A DNA stretch of 64,000 bases, from positions 1 through 64,000 of the forward strand of contig NZ_WUTW01000011.1 in assembly GCF_009831215.1 (NCBI RefSeq), written 5' to 3'. Source of the DNA: Actinomadura rayongensis (GTDB lineage: Bacteria > Actinomycetota > Actinomycetes > Streptosporangiales > Streptosporangiaceae). Every line of letters begins with the position of its first letter. The first letter of the stretch is position 1. A model generated the notes under the pieces. It saw only the letters and a program-made list of their open reading frames with translations. It ran no database searches and was not told where the DNA came from. The position numbers were made by a program, and so were the translations under genes. Below are positions 48,862 to 57,794 of the stretch, in pieces.

Positions 48862-50352
48862 ATGACGGCTGGGCACACGCCCGCGCTGGCCACCGCGCGC
48901 ACCCTGACCGCCGAGCTGGCCCGCTCCCGCGACGCCGCGCTCCGCCGCCGCTGCGCCGCCCTGCTGACCCTCGCCCCGCTCTGGCCGGACGCCACCGGCC
49001 GCGCCCTCCTCGGCGCCCTCACCGCCGGCGTCACGTCCGCCTGGTCGCGCGGCTGGCAGCCCGCCGACCTGGCCGCCTACACCGCCCGGACGCACGGCGC
49101 CCGCGCACGCCGCCTGGTCCTGGACGCGATCGCCGCCGAACTGCGCACCTACCCGTCCCTCGGCGACCCGGTCTGGACCGACCAACCCGCCGCCCTCGGC
49201 GCCCACTTGTGGTGGCCGTCGGACGGCTCCTACGCAACGTCCTGGTGCACCCGCGAACGCGCCGACCCGGACGCCCTGGTCTCCTGCGCAAGCGACGTCC
49301 TACGCCTCCTGTCCGAGGCCCCCGCACTGGCAAGGATCGGCCCCCCACCTGGAACGCTCCCACCACCCGCCCCGACCCCGTCCCAGCCCGGCCCGTCCCC
49401 GGATAACAGCACCCCAGAGACGGACCACCCATCAGCCACCGCCGACCCCAAGCCCGCCCACACACCGAGCGACACAGGCCCCGGCCCCGACCAGGCGCCG
49501 AGCGGCACAGAATCCGACCGGGCACAAGGCGGCACAAGACCTGAGCCCGACCGGGCAACGAGCGGCACGGAACCCGAAGCCGACCAGACGCCGGGCGGCG
49601 GGGGGCCCGGTGCAGGCGGGTCGCCCGGCGGGATTGATCCGGAGGTGGAGCGGCGGGTGCTCGGGCGCGTGCGCGCGTTGCTCGCCAAGGCCGAGTCCAC
49701 CGCATTCCCCGCCGAGGCCGAGGCGCTGAGCGCCCGCGCGCAGGAACTGATGACGCGCTACAGCCTCGATCGTGCGCTGCTCGCGGGAGCAGTCCCCGCA
49801 GCCGGGGACGCGCCGGTCGGCCGCAGGATCGTCGTTGAGGGCCCGTACGAAGGGCCGAAGGCGGTACTGCTCGGCGTGGTGGCCGAGGCGAACCGCTGCC
49901 GGGCCGTCTGGCACCGGGACCTGGGACTCGCAACCGTCATCGGGCACCCGGCCGAGCTGGCCGCCGTGGAGATGCTGTTCACGTCCCTGCTCGTCCAGGC
50001 GACGGCCGCGATGACGCACGCCGGGACGCGCGGGGACGCGCCCGCGCGGACGCGAATCCGCTCGTTCCGGCACTCCTTCCTGAACGCCTACGCGGCGCGC
50101 GTCGGCGAGCGCCTGCGCGCGGCGGCCGACAACGCCGCCGGGCACGCCGGGCCGCGGACCGACCTGGTCCCGGCACTGGCCGCGCGCGACGCCGCCGTGG
50201 ACCGGACCGTGGACGCGCTGTTCCCCGGTCTCGTCCGGGGACGGGCGCGGACCGTCTCGAACGCGGCCGGCTGGGCGGCCGGGCGCGCGGCGGCCGACCT
50301 CGCCGGGCTGGACGGGCGGCGCGCCGTCGCCGACCCCTCCGGCGGACGCTGA
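48862..50352 (+). CDS. DUF2786 domain protein with Pro/Thr/Asp-rich repeat linker
   Basis: A 496-residue protein in three parts. An N-terminal helical domain (1-155, Trp-rich around HLWWPSDGSYATSW) is followed by a low-complexity linker (~160-262) of repeating SGTE(P/S)D, GPDQAP and PEPD units. The C-terminal DUF2786 region (~265-480) opens with RRVLGRVRALLAKAESTAFPAEAEALSARAQELM. The DUF2786 family (often next to phage or mobile genes in proteobacteria) has no established activity; a metallopeptidase-like fold has been proposed for its partner domain, without a clear HExxH here. GGGAGGCGAC precedes ATG 48862. Confidence 0.8.
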   Translation: MTAGHTPALATARTLTAELARSRDAALRRRCAALLTLAPLWPDATGRALLGALTAGVTSAWSRGWQPADLAAYTARTHGARARRLVLDAIAAELRTYPSLGDPVWTDQPAALGAHLWWPSDGSYATSWCTRERADPDALVSCASDVLRLLSEAPALARIGPPPGTLPPPAPTPSQPGPSPDNSTPETDHPSATADPKPAHTPSDTGPGPDQAPSGTESDRAQGGTRPEPDRATSGTEPEADQTPGGGGPGAGGSPGGIDPEVERRVLGRVRALLAKAESTAFPAEAEALSARAQELMTRYSLDRALLAGAVPAAGDAPVGRRIVVEGPYEGPKAVLLGVVAEANRCRAVWHRDLGLATVIGHPAELAAVEMLFTSLLVQATAAMTHAGTRGDAPARTRIRSFRHSFLNAYAARVGERLRAAADNAAGHAGPRTDLVPALAARDAAVDRTVDALFPGLVRGRARTVSNAAGWAAGRAAADLAGLDGRRAVADPSGGR

Positions 50353-50391
50353 GCGCCGTCCGTCCACCCGGAGGGCGCGGACGACACGCGC

Positions 50392-50604
50392 TCAGCCCTT
50401 CTTGCGACGCGTGTTCCCCCCGCGCCCGCGCAGCGGGACGCCCGCTTCCTTCAGAACGTTGTAGATGAAGCCGTACGACCGCCCGGTCTCGGCGGCAAGG
50501 TCGCGGATGCTCTCCCCCGCGGCGTAGCGCGGCGCGAGTTCCGCCGCGAGCTGTGTGCGTTCGGCGCCGGTGACCCGGGTCCCCCTCGCCAGAGTGCGAC
50601 TCAC
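50392..50604 (-). CDS. Small helix-turn-helix protein, conserved in actinomycetes
   Basis: A 70-residue basic HTH protein. LAPRYAAGESIRDLAAETGRSYGFIYNVLKEAGVPLRGRGG contains a resolvase/homeodomain-like HTH (residues ~22-50), and a Lys/Arg tail ends the protein. Near-identical small proteins occur across Streptomyces and relatives; their role is not established. GTG 50604 is chosen because GGAGGTAAAC lies directly upstream; an ATG at 50652 would add an unconserved extension. A -10-like TATCTT (minus strand 50728-50723) and then the skewed gene-less region lie upstream. Confidence 0.82.
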   Translation of the reverse strand: MSRTLARGTRVTGAERTQLAAELAPRYAAGESIRDLAAETGRSYGFIYNVLKEAGVPLRGRGGNTRRKKG

Positions 50605-52124
50605 GTTTACCTCCTGCGTCTGGGCCGGAGCGCGGGCGATCCCGCAGCTCACAGCGCTGTTGATCTACCCCCCAACGTACACATTGCCCGCAAATCCCCC
50701 CGCGCTACCGCCGGAACAGCACAAGATAGGCCGATGCCGGTCTTTTTCACGGCGTACGGCGTGTCAACACCGGACAGATGACCCACACCCGCAAGCACAC
50801 CCGAAACCGTTGCCGCTCCCCCACTCCGCCGGACGAAGCGCCCCCTGGTCGCGTTCCCACCCTCCGACCCACCGGCCGCCCGAATTCTCCCGACCCGCCG
50901 AAACCCCCTTTAGGACCCGACCCCACACCCCACCCGGCCCGACCACAACCCGCAAGAACCCCAAATACCCCACTTACCAGCCCGGTGAAGTGCAGTTTTC
51001 CACCCCGCCCTCACACCAGAAGCGCAACAACCCACCCCCGCGTCACTCCCCCACCGCCTACAAACCGCCAACCCCACCCCAGCCCAACCCCACAAACCAT
51101 CACAATGACACCACGAGCCCAAAAAAACACCCCAAATACGTAGCCCACCCCACCACCACCCACCCCACACGAACCCCCAAGCAACCACACCGCCCCAAGC
51201 CCAAATTCCAGCAACCCAAGCCCCACCACACACACCCCACACCCACCCGCCAAGCCCACCAGCAAAGCCCAACCAAGCACCCCACCCTCGACCCGCCACG
51301 AACCAGCAACAAACGAACGTCCATCGCCGAACACAGACCAACCACCACAAAGCGTCAACTGCCACACGCGAGGACAAGCCAGCAGAGACCAGCCCCACGA
51401 CAAGCGACAGACAGACCCAACAACCAGAACCAACGGCACGAAAGACCCCCAGGAACCAACGCCGCCAAGCACAGGACAACCCGCCCGTGCGCAGCCCACC
51501 ACGGCACGGCCGACCGCGACCCTGCACAGCACGATGCGACACGCACAACGCGGCCAAATGCATCGCAACACCACACGACACGGCCCCGCACAGCCCGACC
51601 CAGCAAGGCACACCACGACACGAAACCGCACAGCCATCACGGCACCAATGCAACCCACCGCGGCACGGCACAACGTGACGCGACACGGAACGGCACGGCG
51701 CGGTGGGCGGGGGCCGGGCGGGGCCGGGCCGAGCCGGGCCGTGGGTCGACGCGGGTCGGGTCGGGCGAGCGGGGGCCGTGGCTCGGCGGTCGGGTGGCGG
51801 CTGGTTCAGTCGGCGTGGTGGCTTGTGTGCAGATTCGGTGTCCTCCTTCGCTCGGTTCGGAGGGCCAGCTCGGGGTTGGCTGCTCGGATGCGGTCGGCTT
51901 CGGTGTGGGGCTCGGCTTCGGCGTCTCGTGGGTTCGGTGGGAACTGGACGGTCGGAAGCCGCTTATCCGGCACTGCGGTCGGCTTTCGCGTGTGAGAAAA
52001 GCCGATATGCCGTGCGCGAAGAACTGTTCCTTGATCAAGTGTGACCAATGGTCAACGCTGAGTAGCCGGAGTGGCTACCATCGGTGCCCTTACGGTGACC
52101 ACCGCGATCCCCCCGGGGCAGTGA
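50605..52124. other. 1.5-kb gene-less region with extreme strand skew that inverts near 51.7 kb
   Basis: From about 50,770 to 51,690 the plus strand is C/A-rich: bases 51,181-51,240 count 33 C, 20 A, 5 G and 2 T. From about 51,695 to 51,960 it is G/T-rich: bases 51,841-51,900 count 23 G, 18 C, 16 T and 3 A. Open frames here have implausible composition (Pro/Thr/His on plus, Trp/Cys/Gly on minus) and no ribosome-binding sites or codon bias, so I call no gene. Small dyads (TGACC-AAT-GGTCA near 52,042 and GTAGCC-N5-GGCTAC near 52,062) lie just before the next gene. Confidence 0.8.
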
Positions 52125-53309
52125 ATGAACCCACATGGCAGTTACAACGGAGCTCTCCTCTCCGCCTGCGGAGTACTGGGCTGCGTGATCGTGGCCGGGA
52201 CCGTCGCATTCAGCACGGCAGACCCCGCCCGTGCGGCGACGCCTCCGCGTCCGGCCGAGCGCGCGTCGGCGCCCGCGATGTGCCGCGTCCCTCCCGTCCG
52301 CGACTGGCGGCTCTCGCGGCTGTGCGCCGCCTGGGAGGCGTTCCAGGGCGCCGGACGGCCGCCGGCCAGCGGTGCCCGGCACGGCGGGCGCTCGCATCGC
52401 AAACAGGTGAAGCCCCAGCGCCGTGTGGCGCCGCCGCGGCCGGCGGTCCGTGCCAAACGGACGCGCAAGGCCGGGCCCGTCCCGACACCGCCCGAGACCC
52501 CGCCGACCGCCGCCGCGCCGACCGCCGAGGCCGCGGCGCCCGTACCGGTCCCCGTCTCTCACGACAGCGCCGTCGGCCGTCCGCGCATCATGCGTCCTCC
52601 TGTCGTTCTGCTCGGGCTCGTCCTGTCGCTCGTCGCTCTTTGCTATCCGCTCCGTCGGCGGATCCAGGCGCTGGTCGGTCCGTGGTTCTCCCCTGTCTCG
52701 GTCGAGGTGGAGCCGCGCCGGACGACCCGGTTCAGCTACCGTCCGGCGATCGACCCCTTCTCGGTGCCGCTCATGGGCCTGTCGGGGGCCGGGGCGCCCG
52801 CGACCGCCCGCGTGCTTGCCCTCGCCGCGCTGGAGGACTTCGAGGACACGGCCCTCGTCGTCGTGCCGCGCCCGGACGCCATCGCCCTGTTCGGCCTCGC
52901 GGAGGACGAACTTCTCGAAGGCGGCCCCGACGGGCTGTTCCTTCCGGGCAACCTGGAGTCCGCGCTCGGCTCGATGGAAACCGAACTGGCGGTCCGCCGG
53001 GACGCGGGCGGCACCTGCACCCGGCGCTTCCTGCTCGTCGCCGACTGCGAGGACGAGGTCGAGCGCATCGAACGCCTGGTCACCGCCCACCCGGGCGAGG
53101 TCGCGGCCGTCCTGCTCGGCGACTGGCCGGGCGAGCGCGCCGAGGTCGACGGCGAGGGCACCGTCCAGACGACCGCGGCCCTCACCGACCGACTCCCGGA
53201 ACGCCTGCCCGCGCTCTCCCGCACGGCCGCCCGCGACCGCCTCTACACGATGGTCCCCGAACCGGCGGCGCCGCGCCGTCGCGGCCTCGGCCTCCTGAAG
53301 AGGAAGTAG
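52125..53309 (+). CDS. Hypothetical membrane-anchored protein
   Basis: A 394-residue protein, function unrecognised. It has an N-terminal hydrophobic segment (~10-30, VLGCVIVAGTVAFSTA) ending in an Ala-rich possible signal cleavage site. An Arg/Pro-rich extracytoplasmic or linker region (~40-150) precedes a second hydrophobic helix PPVVLLGLVLSLVALCYPL (~158-176). A soluble C-terminal domain (~185-380) contains ARVLALAALEDFEDTALVVVPRPDAI and LLVADCEDEVERIERLV. Layout resembles membrane portions of actinomycete LysM/BTAD-type proteins, but no LysM or BTAD domain is visible. The start has only a weak GGGGCAG site. Confidence 0.65.
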   Translation: MNPHGSYNGALLSACGVLGCVIVAGTVAFSTADPARAATPPRPAERASAPAMCRVPPVRDWRLSRLCAAWEAFQGAGRPPASGARHGGRSHRKQVKPQRRVAPPRPAVRAKRTRKAGPVPTPPETPPTAAAPTAEAAAPVPVPVSHDSAVGRPRIMRPPVVLLGLVLSLVALCYPLRRRIQALVGPWFSPVSVEVEPRRTTRFSYRPAIDPFSVPLMGLSGAGAPATARVLALAALEDFEDTALVVVPRPDAIALFGLAEDELLEGGPDGLFLPGNLESALGSMETELAVRRDAGGTCTRRFLLVADCEDEVERIERLVTAHPGEVAAVLLGDWPGERAEVDGEGTVQTTAALTDRLPERLPALSRTAARDRLYTMVPEPAAPRRRGLGLLKRK

Positions 53310-53455
53310 TACCGGCCCCCTCCCGGCACGGCCGCGCGCTCAGCCCCTGGGAGGGGGACGAATCCGCTGACGACGCGCCGGGCATGGGGACGACGCCCGC
53401 GCCTCATCGCTCCGCACGTTCGGTCGGCCGTGTGTGCCGAATGGGAGATTTGGGC

Positions 53456-54229
53456 TCATCGCACCTCTCGGTCCGTCGTGGCGGACAAGATGTAGCGGGC
53501 AGACGTGAGGCCGCTGAGGGCGCGGCGGGCCGCCGCCAGGTCGGGCGAGCGAGTCTCGGTGCCGTCCAGGAAGCGCGCGCAGTCGGCGAGCCACCCGCGC
53601 AACGCCGTCGTGCACCGTTCTTCGGCCCGGCGCGCCCGCTGGACGTCCGCCCGCGCCGCGTCGGCGACCGCCGTGGCCATCAGCTCCTCGTCCGCGGCGA
53701 GCGCGCGGACGTCGGCGAGGGCGTAGCGTCCCAGCCGGTCCTTGGCCAGCCCGCGTTCGGCGGCGACGCGGCCGAACTGCTGCGACCGCCAGCCGAGCGC
53801 CCGCACCGCGCCGCCCGCGTCGATCGTGTCGCGCAGCGGCCCCTTCCGGGCCGCGACGACCTCGGCGAGCGTGTCCGCCGGGACCGCGTCGAGATGGCGC
53901 ACCAGGTAGACCGGGTGCCCGCGGTAGCGGCCCGCCGCCGCGAGGACTCCGCTGGCCGCCAGCACGTCCACGTCGACGCGCTCCACGTCGAGCACGACGC
54001 GCCGCGCCAACCGCGCCGCGGCCCGGGCGGCCCCGACCGGCGGATCCGACCCCAGCTCGGCGCGGATCCGGTCGGCCTCGCCGCCGCAGCGGTCCACGAG
54101 GTCGGCGGACCACCGGCCGGGTCCGGCGTCCGGGGCGGGCACCAGGCCGAGCGTGCGGGCCGAGCGGAACTGCCAGTCGCCGAGGTCGAGAGCGGCGGCG
54201 AAAGCCCGCTGCCCGTAGGTCTGGGACAT
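53456..54229 (-). CDS. Hypothetical protein with possible N-terminal winged HTH
   Basis: A 257-residue Ala/Arg-rich protein. The N-terminus (FAAALDLGDWQFRSARTLGLVPAPD, residues ~9-33) could be a MerR/excisionase-like helix pair. The centre repeats a VLDVERVDVDVLAASGVL-type strand-helix pattern, and the C-terminus is a long charged helix with two Cys (CTTALRGWLADCARFL). The layout is reminiscent of DUF6397-type proteins, but I cannot confirm this. GAAGGGAGAA precedes ATG 54229. It is convergent with the membrane-protein gene. Function unknown. Confidence 0.6.
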   Translation of the reverse strand: MSQTYGQRAFAAALDLGDWQFRSARTLGLVPAPDAGPGRWSADLVDRCGGEADRIRAELGSDPPVGAARAAARLARRVVLDVERVDVDVLAASGVLAAAGRYRGHPVYLVRHLDAVPADTLAEVVAARKGPLRDTIDAGGAVRALGWRSQQFGRVAAERGLAKDRLGRYALADVRALAADEELMATAVADAARADVQRARRAEERCTTALRGWLADCARFLDGTETRSPDLAAARRALSGLTSARYILSATTDREVR

Positions 54230-54690
54230 CTCGATTCTCCCTTCGCGTGAGTGCGTCGGGACCAGCCTGCGCCGCGCCGAAACGCCAGAAAACCCGAATC
54301 CAATTCTGGGGAAAACTCTGGCCGAATACCCGGCGACATCCAAGCTGTTGATCATGCGAGTGGGCCGCCGAAGCGGCGAAGATCGGGCTCGCGGCGACGG
54401 CGACGCGCCCGGGGCGACACGCGGCATTGAGATCCTCGTCACTCGATACGGCTCATCGAACGGCCGTGTAACGACGGTGATCTCATGGACTCGGCACGGC
54501 CGACCCGCGTCCACGGCCACGAGATCGCAAGGTGGACGCGCGTTCGGCGGTGTTCGCGGCGTCCGGGGCACGATGGCGCGCGGACGACCCCGCTGTCCCG
54601 AAGGCCCCGGAACGACCTGCAATGATCGGCTGGTTACGATGAACGACGGAACGTCTACGCAGGTGTGGACGGAGTTGGGAGCGAGCGAGC
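54230..54690. other. 461-bp divergent promoter region of the citrate synthase gene
   Basis: No gene seen. It contains AT-richer stretches at 54,280-54,360 and around 54,630-54,660. TACGAT near 54,637 is a possible -10 for the citrate synthase gene, without a convincing -35. Confidence 0.5.
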
Positions 54691-55974
54691 ATGTCCGATT
54701 TCGAGCTCAACCACGCGGGTGGCCGTATGCCCCTGGAGATCACGCAGGCGAGCGAAGGACCCTCGGGGTTCGGCATCGGAAGCCTGCTCAAGGAAACGGG
54801 CCACGTCACGCTCGATCCCGGGTTCACCAACACCGCGTCCACCACGTCGGCCATCACCTACATCGACGGTGACGCGGGCATTCTGCGCTATCGCGGCTAC
54901 CCGATCGAGGAACTCGCGGAGAAGTCGTCGTTCCTGGAGGTCGCCTACCTCCTGATCTACGGCGAGCTGCCGACCTCCGACGCCCTGTGGGACTTCACCG
55001 ACAAGGTCCGCAAACACACGCTGCTGGACGAGAAGTTCCGCGCGTTCTTCTCCGCGTTCCCGCGCCGCGCGCACCCGATGGCGGTGCTCTCGTCGGCCGT
55101 CAGCGCGCTCTCGACCTTCTACCAGGACAGCCTGGACCCGTTCGACGCCGAGCAGGTCGACCTGTCGAGCGTACGGCTCATCGCGAAGCTCCCGACGATC
55201 GCCGCCTACGCGTACAAGACGTCGATCGGTCAGCCGCTGCTGTACCCGGACAACTCGCTCGGCTACGTCGAGAACTTCCTGCGGATGACGTTCGGCCTGC
55301 CCACCGAGCCCTACGAGATCGACCCGGAGATCGTGCGGGTCCTCGACATGCTGTTCATCCTGCACGCGGACCACGAGCAGAACTGCTCGACGTCCACCGT
55401 GCGGCTCGTCGGGTCGAGCCAGGCGAACCTGTTCTCGTCCGTGTCGGCGGGCGTGGACGCCCTGTTCGGCCCGCTGCACGGCGGTGCGAACCAGGCCGTC
55501 CTGGAGATGCTGGAGCGCATCCACGCCAACGGCGACGACATCGAGACGTTCGTCAACCGTGTGAAGAACAAGGAGCCCGGCGTCAAGCTGATGGGCTTCG
55601 GTCACCGCGTGTACCGCAACTACGACCCGCGCGCGGCCGTGGTGAAGAAGGCGACGGGCAAGGTCCTGGAGGCGCTCGGCAAGTCCGACCCGCTGCTGGA
55701 CCTGGCGATGCGGCTGGAGGAGGTCGCGCTCAGCGACGACTACTTCGCCGAGCGGAAGCTCTACCCGAACGTCGACTTCTACACCGGCGTCATCTACAAG
55801 GCCCTCGGGTTCCCGACCAACGCGTTCACCGTGCTGTTCGCGCTCGGCCGCCTGCCCGGCTGGATCGCGCAGTGGCGCGAGATGATGGCCGACCCCGCCA
55901 CCAAGATCGGCCGTCCGCGGCAGGTCTACACCGGCCCGACGGAGCGGCACTACGCCGACATCTCCTCGCGCTGA
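54691..55974 (+). CDS. gltA: Citrate synthase (type II, hexameric)
   Basis: A 427-residue citrate synthase catalysing oxaloacetate + acetyl-CoA to citrate in the TCA cycle. The N-terminal beta domain (GHVTLDPGFTNTASTTSAITYIDGDAG) marks the long hexameric type. Catalytic His residues lie in LHADHEQNCSTSTVR and GPLHGGANQAVLEML (~265), and Asp in PNVDFYTGVIYKALG (~365). GFGHRVY carries an oxaloacetate-binding residue. ATG 54691 is preceded by GGGAGCGAGCG. A long hairpin follows the stop. Confidence 0.97.
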   Translation: MSDFELNHAGGRMPLEITQASEGPSGFGIGSLLKETGHVTLDPGFTNTASTTSAITYIDGDAGILRYRGYPIEELAEKSSFLEVAYLLIYGELPTSDALWDFTDKVRKHTLLDEKFRAFFSAFPRRAHPMAVLSSAVSALSTFYQDSLDPFDAEQVDLSSVRLIAKLPTIAAYAYKTSIGQPLLYPDNSLGYVENFLRMTFGLPTEPYEIDPEIVRVLDMLFILHADHEQNCSTSTVRLVGSSQANLFSSVSAGVDALFGPLHGGANQAVLEMLERIHANGDDIETFVNRVKNKEPGVKLMGFGHRVYRNYDPRAAVVKKATGKVLEALGKSDPLLDLAMRLEEVALSDDYFAERKLYPNVDFYTGVIYKALGFPTNAFTVLFALGRLPGWIAQWREMMADPATKIGRPRQVYTGPTERHYADISSR

Positions 55975-55985
55975 CCTCGCGCTTT

Positions 55986-56019
55986 CCGCGGCCCGGCATC
56001 ACGCGATGCCGGGCCGCGG
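55986..56019 (+). terminator. Hairpin terminator after citrate synthase
   Basis: 15-bp perfect stem (CCGCGGCCCGGCATC and complement) with an ACGC loop, 12 nt after the stop codon; no T-tract. Confidence 0.8.
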
Positions 56020-56104
56020 CGCGTTATCCACAGAACGGGGTTCGACTTTCGGGCCGGTGCCGGGCTGTCGGACGCTGGAGGCCCACCGGCTTCCAGGAGG
56101 CGTC

Positions 56105-56968
56105 ATGTCCGGCACCATCGCCCTGACCGTCCCCGAGACCACCCGGGCGGCGTTCGTCGTCGCCACCGACCGGACCGACGAGGTGCCGCGCTCGGCCGTG
56201 CGGCTCGACGCGCCGTTCGCGGACGAGGCGGCCAGGCGGCTCGGCTCACCTGCGCTCGAAGTCACCGAGGAAGCGGCCGACACCGCGTCGTGCGACCCGA
56301 CGCCCGTCACGGCGTGGCCCGCCGCCCGCCGCATCTGGATCACCGCGATCCTGCCCGCCGGCGACCGGCCGGACGGGGCGTGGATCGCGCGCGCCGCCGC
56401 CCGCTCCCTCGCCGAGGCGGCGGACGGCGTCGTCATCGACCCGGACTCGGGCCAGGTCCTCCCGCCGCTCCCCGAACCCCCGGTGTTCGCGCTCGCGGAC
56501 GACTGGCTCGGCGTCTGGCTCCCGCCGCACCGGGACGCGGGCCGCTGCACGGCCGACGAGGACGACGTCGACGGCTGCGCGTGCGTGGAGATGACGACGC
56601 GGGGGCTGCGCCGTCTCGGGTTGCCGGAGCTGCGCGTCAGCGGGGTGGCGTGCCGGCACGACCTGGCCGCGCTCAACCTCCTGCGCGCCACCGCGCGGCG
56701 GCTGCTGCCCCTCGGAGACCGGCCGGGCGTCCACCACGTCCCGCGCGAGCCGGCGCTCACGGGCGACGATCTGGCGGGCTACTGGGGCGTGGACGGGGCG
56801 GTGTGGGACGACGACCCCGTCCCGGTGCTCCTGGAGCCGCTCGGCCCGCGCCTGCTGCACGTGGGCCCGCCGAGCCGGTTCCCCGGCTCGCTCAACGAAT
56901 GGTTGTGGGAGGAACTGTCCGATCCGCTGTACGGCTTCCTCGGCTACGACGTGGGAACCTCGCCATGA
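56105..56968 (+). CDS. Hypothetical 287-residue protein
   Basis: Unrecognised cytosolic protein. ARRIWITAILPAGDRPDGAWIARAAARSLAEAADGVVIDPDSGQVL (~75-120) resembles the core of DUF4261-like proteins (a strand, a helix, then A.G..ID), but the match is loose. A Cys/Asp patch (ADEDDVDGCACVEMTTRG, ~155-172) could bind metal. The rest is alpha/beta with acidic bias. AGGAGGCGTC stands directly before ATG 56105. It stands alone between citrate synthase and the convergent RaiA-like gene. Confidence 0.65.
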   Translation: MSGTIALTVPETTRAAFVVATDRTDEVPRSAVRLDAPFADEAARRLGSPALEVTEEAADTASCDPTPVTAWPAARRIWITAILPAGDRPDGAWIARAAARSLAEAADGVVIDPDSGQVLPPLPEPPVFALADDWLGVWLPPHRDAGRCTADEDDVDGCACVEMTTRGLRRLGLPELRVSGVACRHDLAALNLLRATARRLLPLGDRPGVHHVPREPALTGDDLAGYWGVDGAVWDDDPVPVLLEPLGPRLLHVGPPSRFPGSLNEWLWEELSDPLYGFLGYDVGTSP

Positions 56969-57220
56969 ACGTGCACCGGACGGAGCCCAGCACAGCGAGC
57001 GCTCCTCTCTGCGGACGGCCACGCGCCGAGGGTTACCGCGCCACGACCGCCAGGCGACGCCACAACACCGGCGAAGGGGTGGCGGCGGCTCCGGTCGCCG
57101 GAGCCGCCGCCGGGAGGGAGGCGGGGCCGGTGGTGCCGGGGGACGGCCCGGCCGGGTCGTGCTGCGGCCGGACCGGCGTCGGTCCGCGCTTTCCGTCCGG
57201 CGCGGCCCCGCCGGGCTGGG

Positions 57221-57529
57221 TCAGCCGGCTCGCAGGTAGGCCGTGCGGACGTGCAGACGATCGCGGAGCAGGCCGATCGCCTCGGGGAGCGTCCGGCCCG
57301 CGGCCTGGGCGCGGAGGCGGTGGCCGTCGATGCCGACGATCGCCTGCGCCAGCGCCGGGCGCGGAACGTCCGCGCCCGGAACAACGCTCAGGGTCACCTG
57401 GACGCTCGTCACATCGGCCCCCTCGTCGTCCAAGGCCGTGCGGACGGCCGCGGCGGCGGCCGTCCGGTCGGCCTCGGCGACGTCGCCGGAGGTGAGGAAA
57501 TTGATAGCGGGAAAGTCGTGGTCGGTCAT
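57221..57529 (-). CDS. RaiA/HPF-like ribosome-hibernation-fold protein (single domain)
   Basis: A 102-residue protein whose predicted pattern (helix, strand VTSVQVTLSVVPG, strand AQAIVGIDGHRLRAQAAGRTLPEAIGLLRDRLHVR) resembles the beta-alpha-beta3-alpha fold of the N-terminal HPF/RaiA (S30AE) domain. It lacks the C-terminal dimerisation domain of long HPF. It also lacks most of the Lys/Arg surface that RaiA uses to bind 16S rRNA. A GGGGGA site precedes ATG 57529. It could be a stress-type hibernation factor or a degenerate relative; confidence in function is low. Confidence 0.5.
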   Translation of the reverse strand: MTDHDFPAINFLTSGDVAEADRTAAAAAVRTALDDEGADVTSVQVTLSVVPGADVPRPALAQAIVGIDGHRLRAQAAGRTLPEAIGLLRDRLHVRTAYLRAG

Positions 57530-57794
57530 TGCATTCCCCCAAGCAGTGCGGTTTTCCATTGTTCCGCCGGACGCCTCCGGACCGGAGTCGCGGAGACGTC
57601 TCTGTCAACGAGACGAACGGCGTCGCGGCGAAGTTGACCGGAAAGGCGGGAGAGCTTGGTCACCTCGGAACGTGATCATCTGACGCCTCCCGCTAGAGGC
57701 CGTGATCCCCTACGATGGACGTTGCCCTTTCCGCCCCCTGCACGTGGACCAACCGACCGGCTGGTGAACCTTGCCCCAGGATGCTGCTGTCTCG

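Noticed and set aside
50910..51686. A minus-strand frame rich in Trp, Cys, Gly and Val
   Set aside because: Its composition is that of translated G/T-rich DNA, with no domain, no ribosome-binding site and no codon-position bias.
50555..54250. A 1231-codon plus-strand open frame across the skewed region and beyond
   Set aside because: The translation is Pro/Thr/His low complexity and then Arg-rich, and it runs antisense or out of frame to supported genes. It arises because T-poor DNA has few stop codons.
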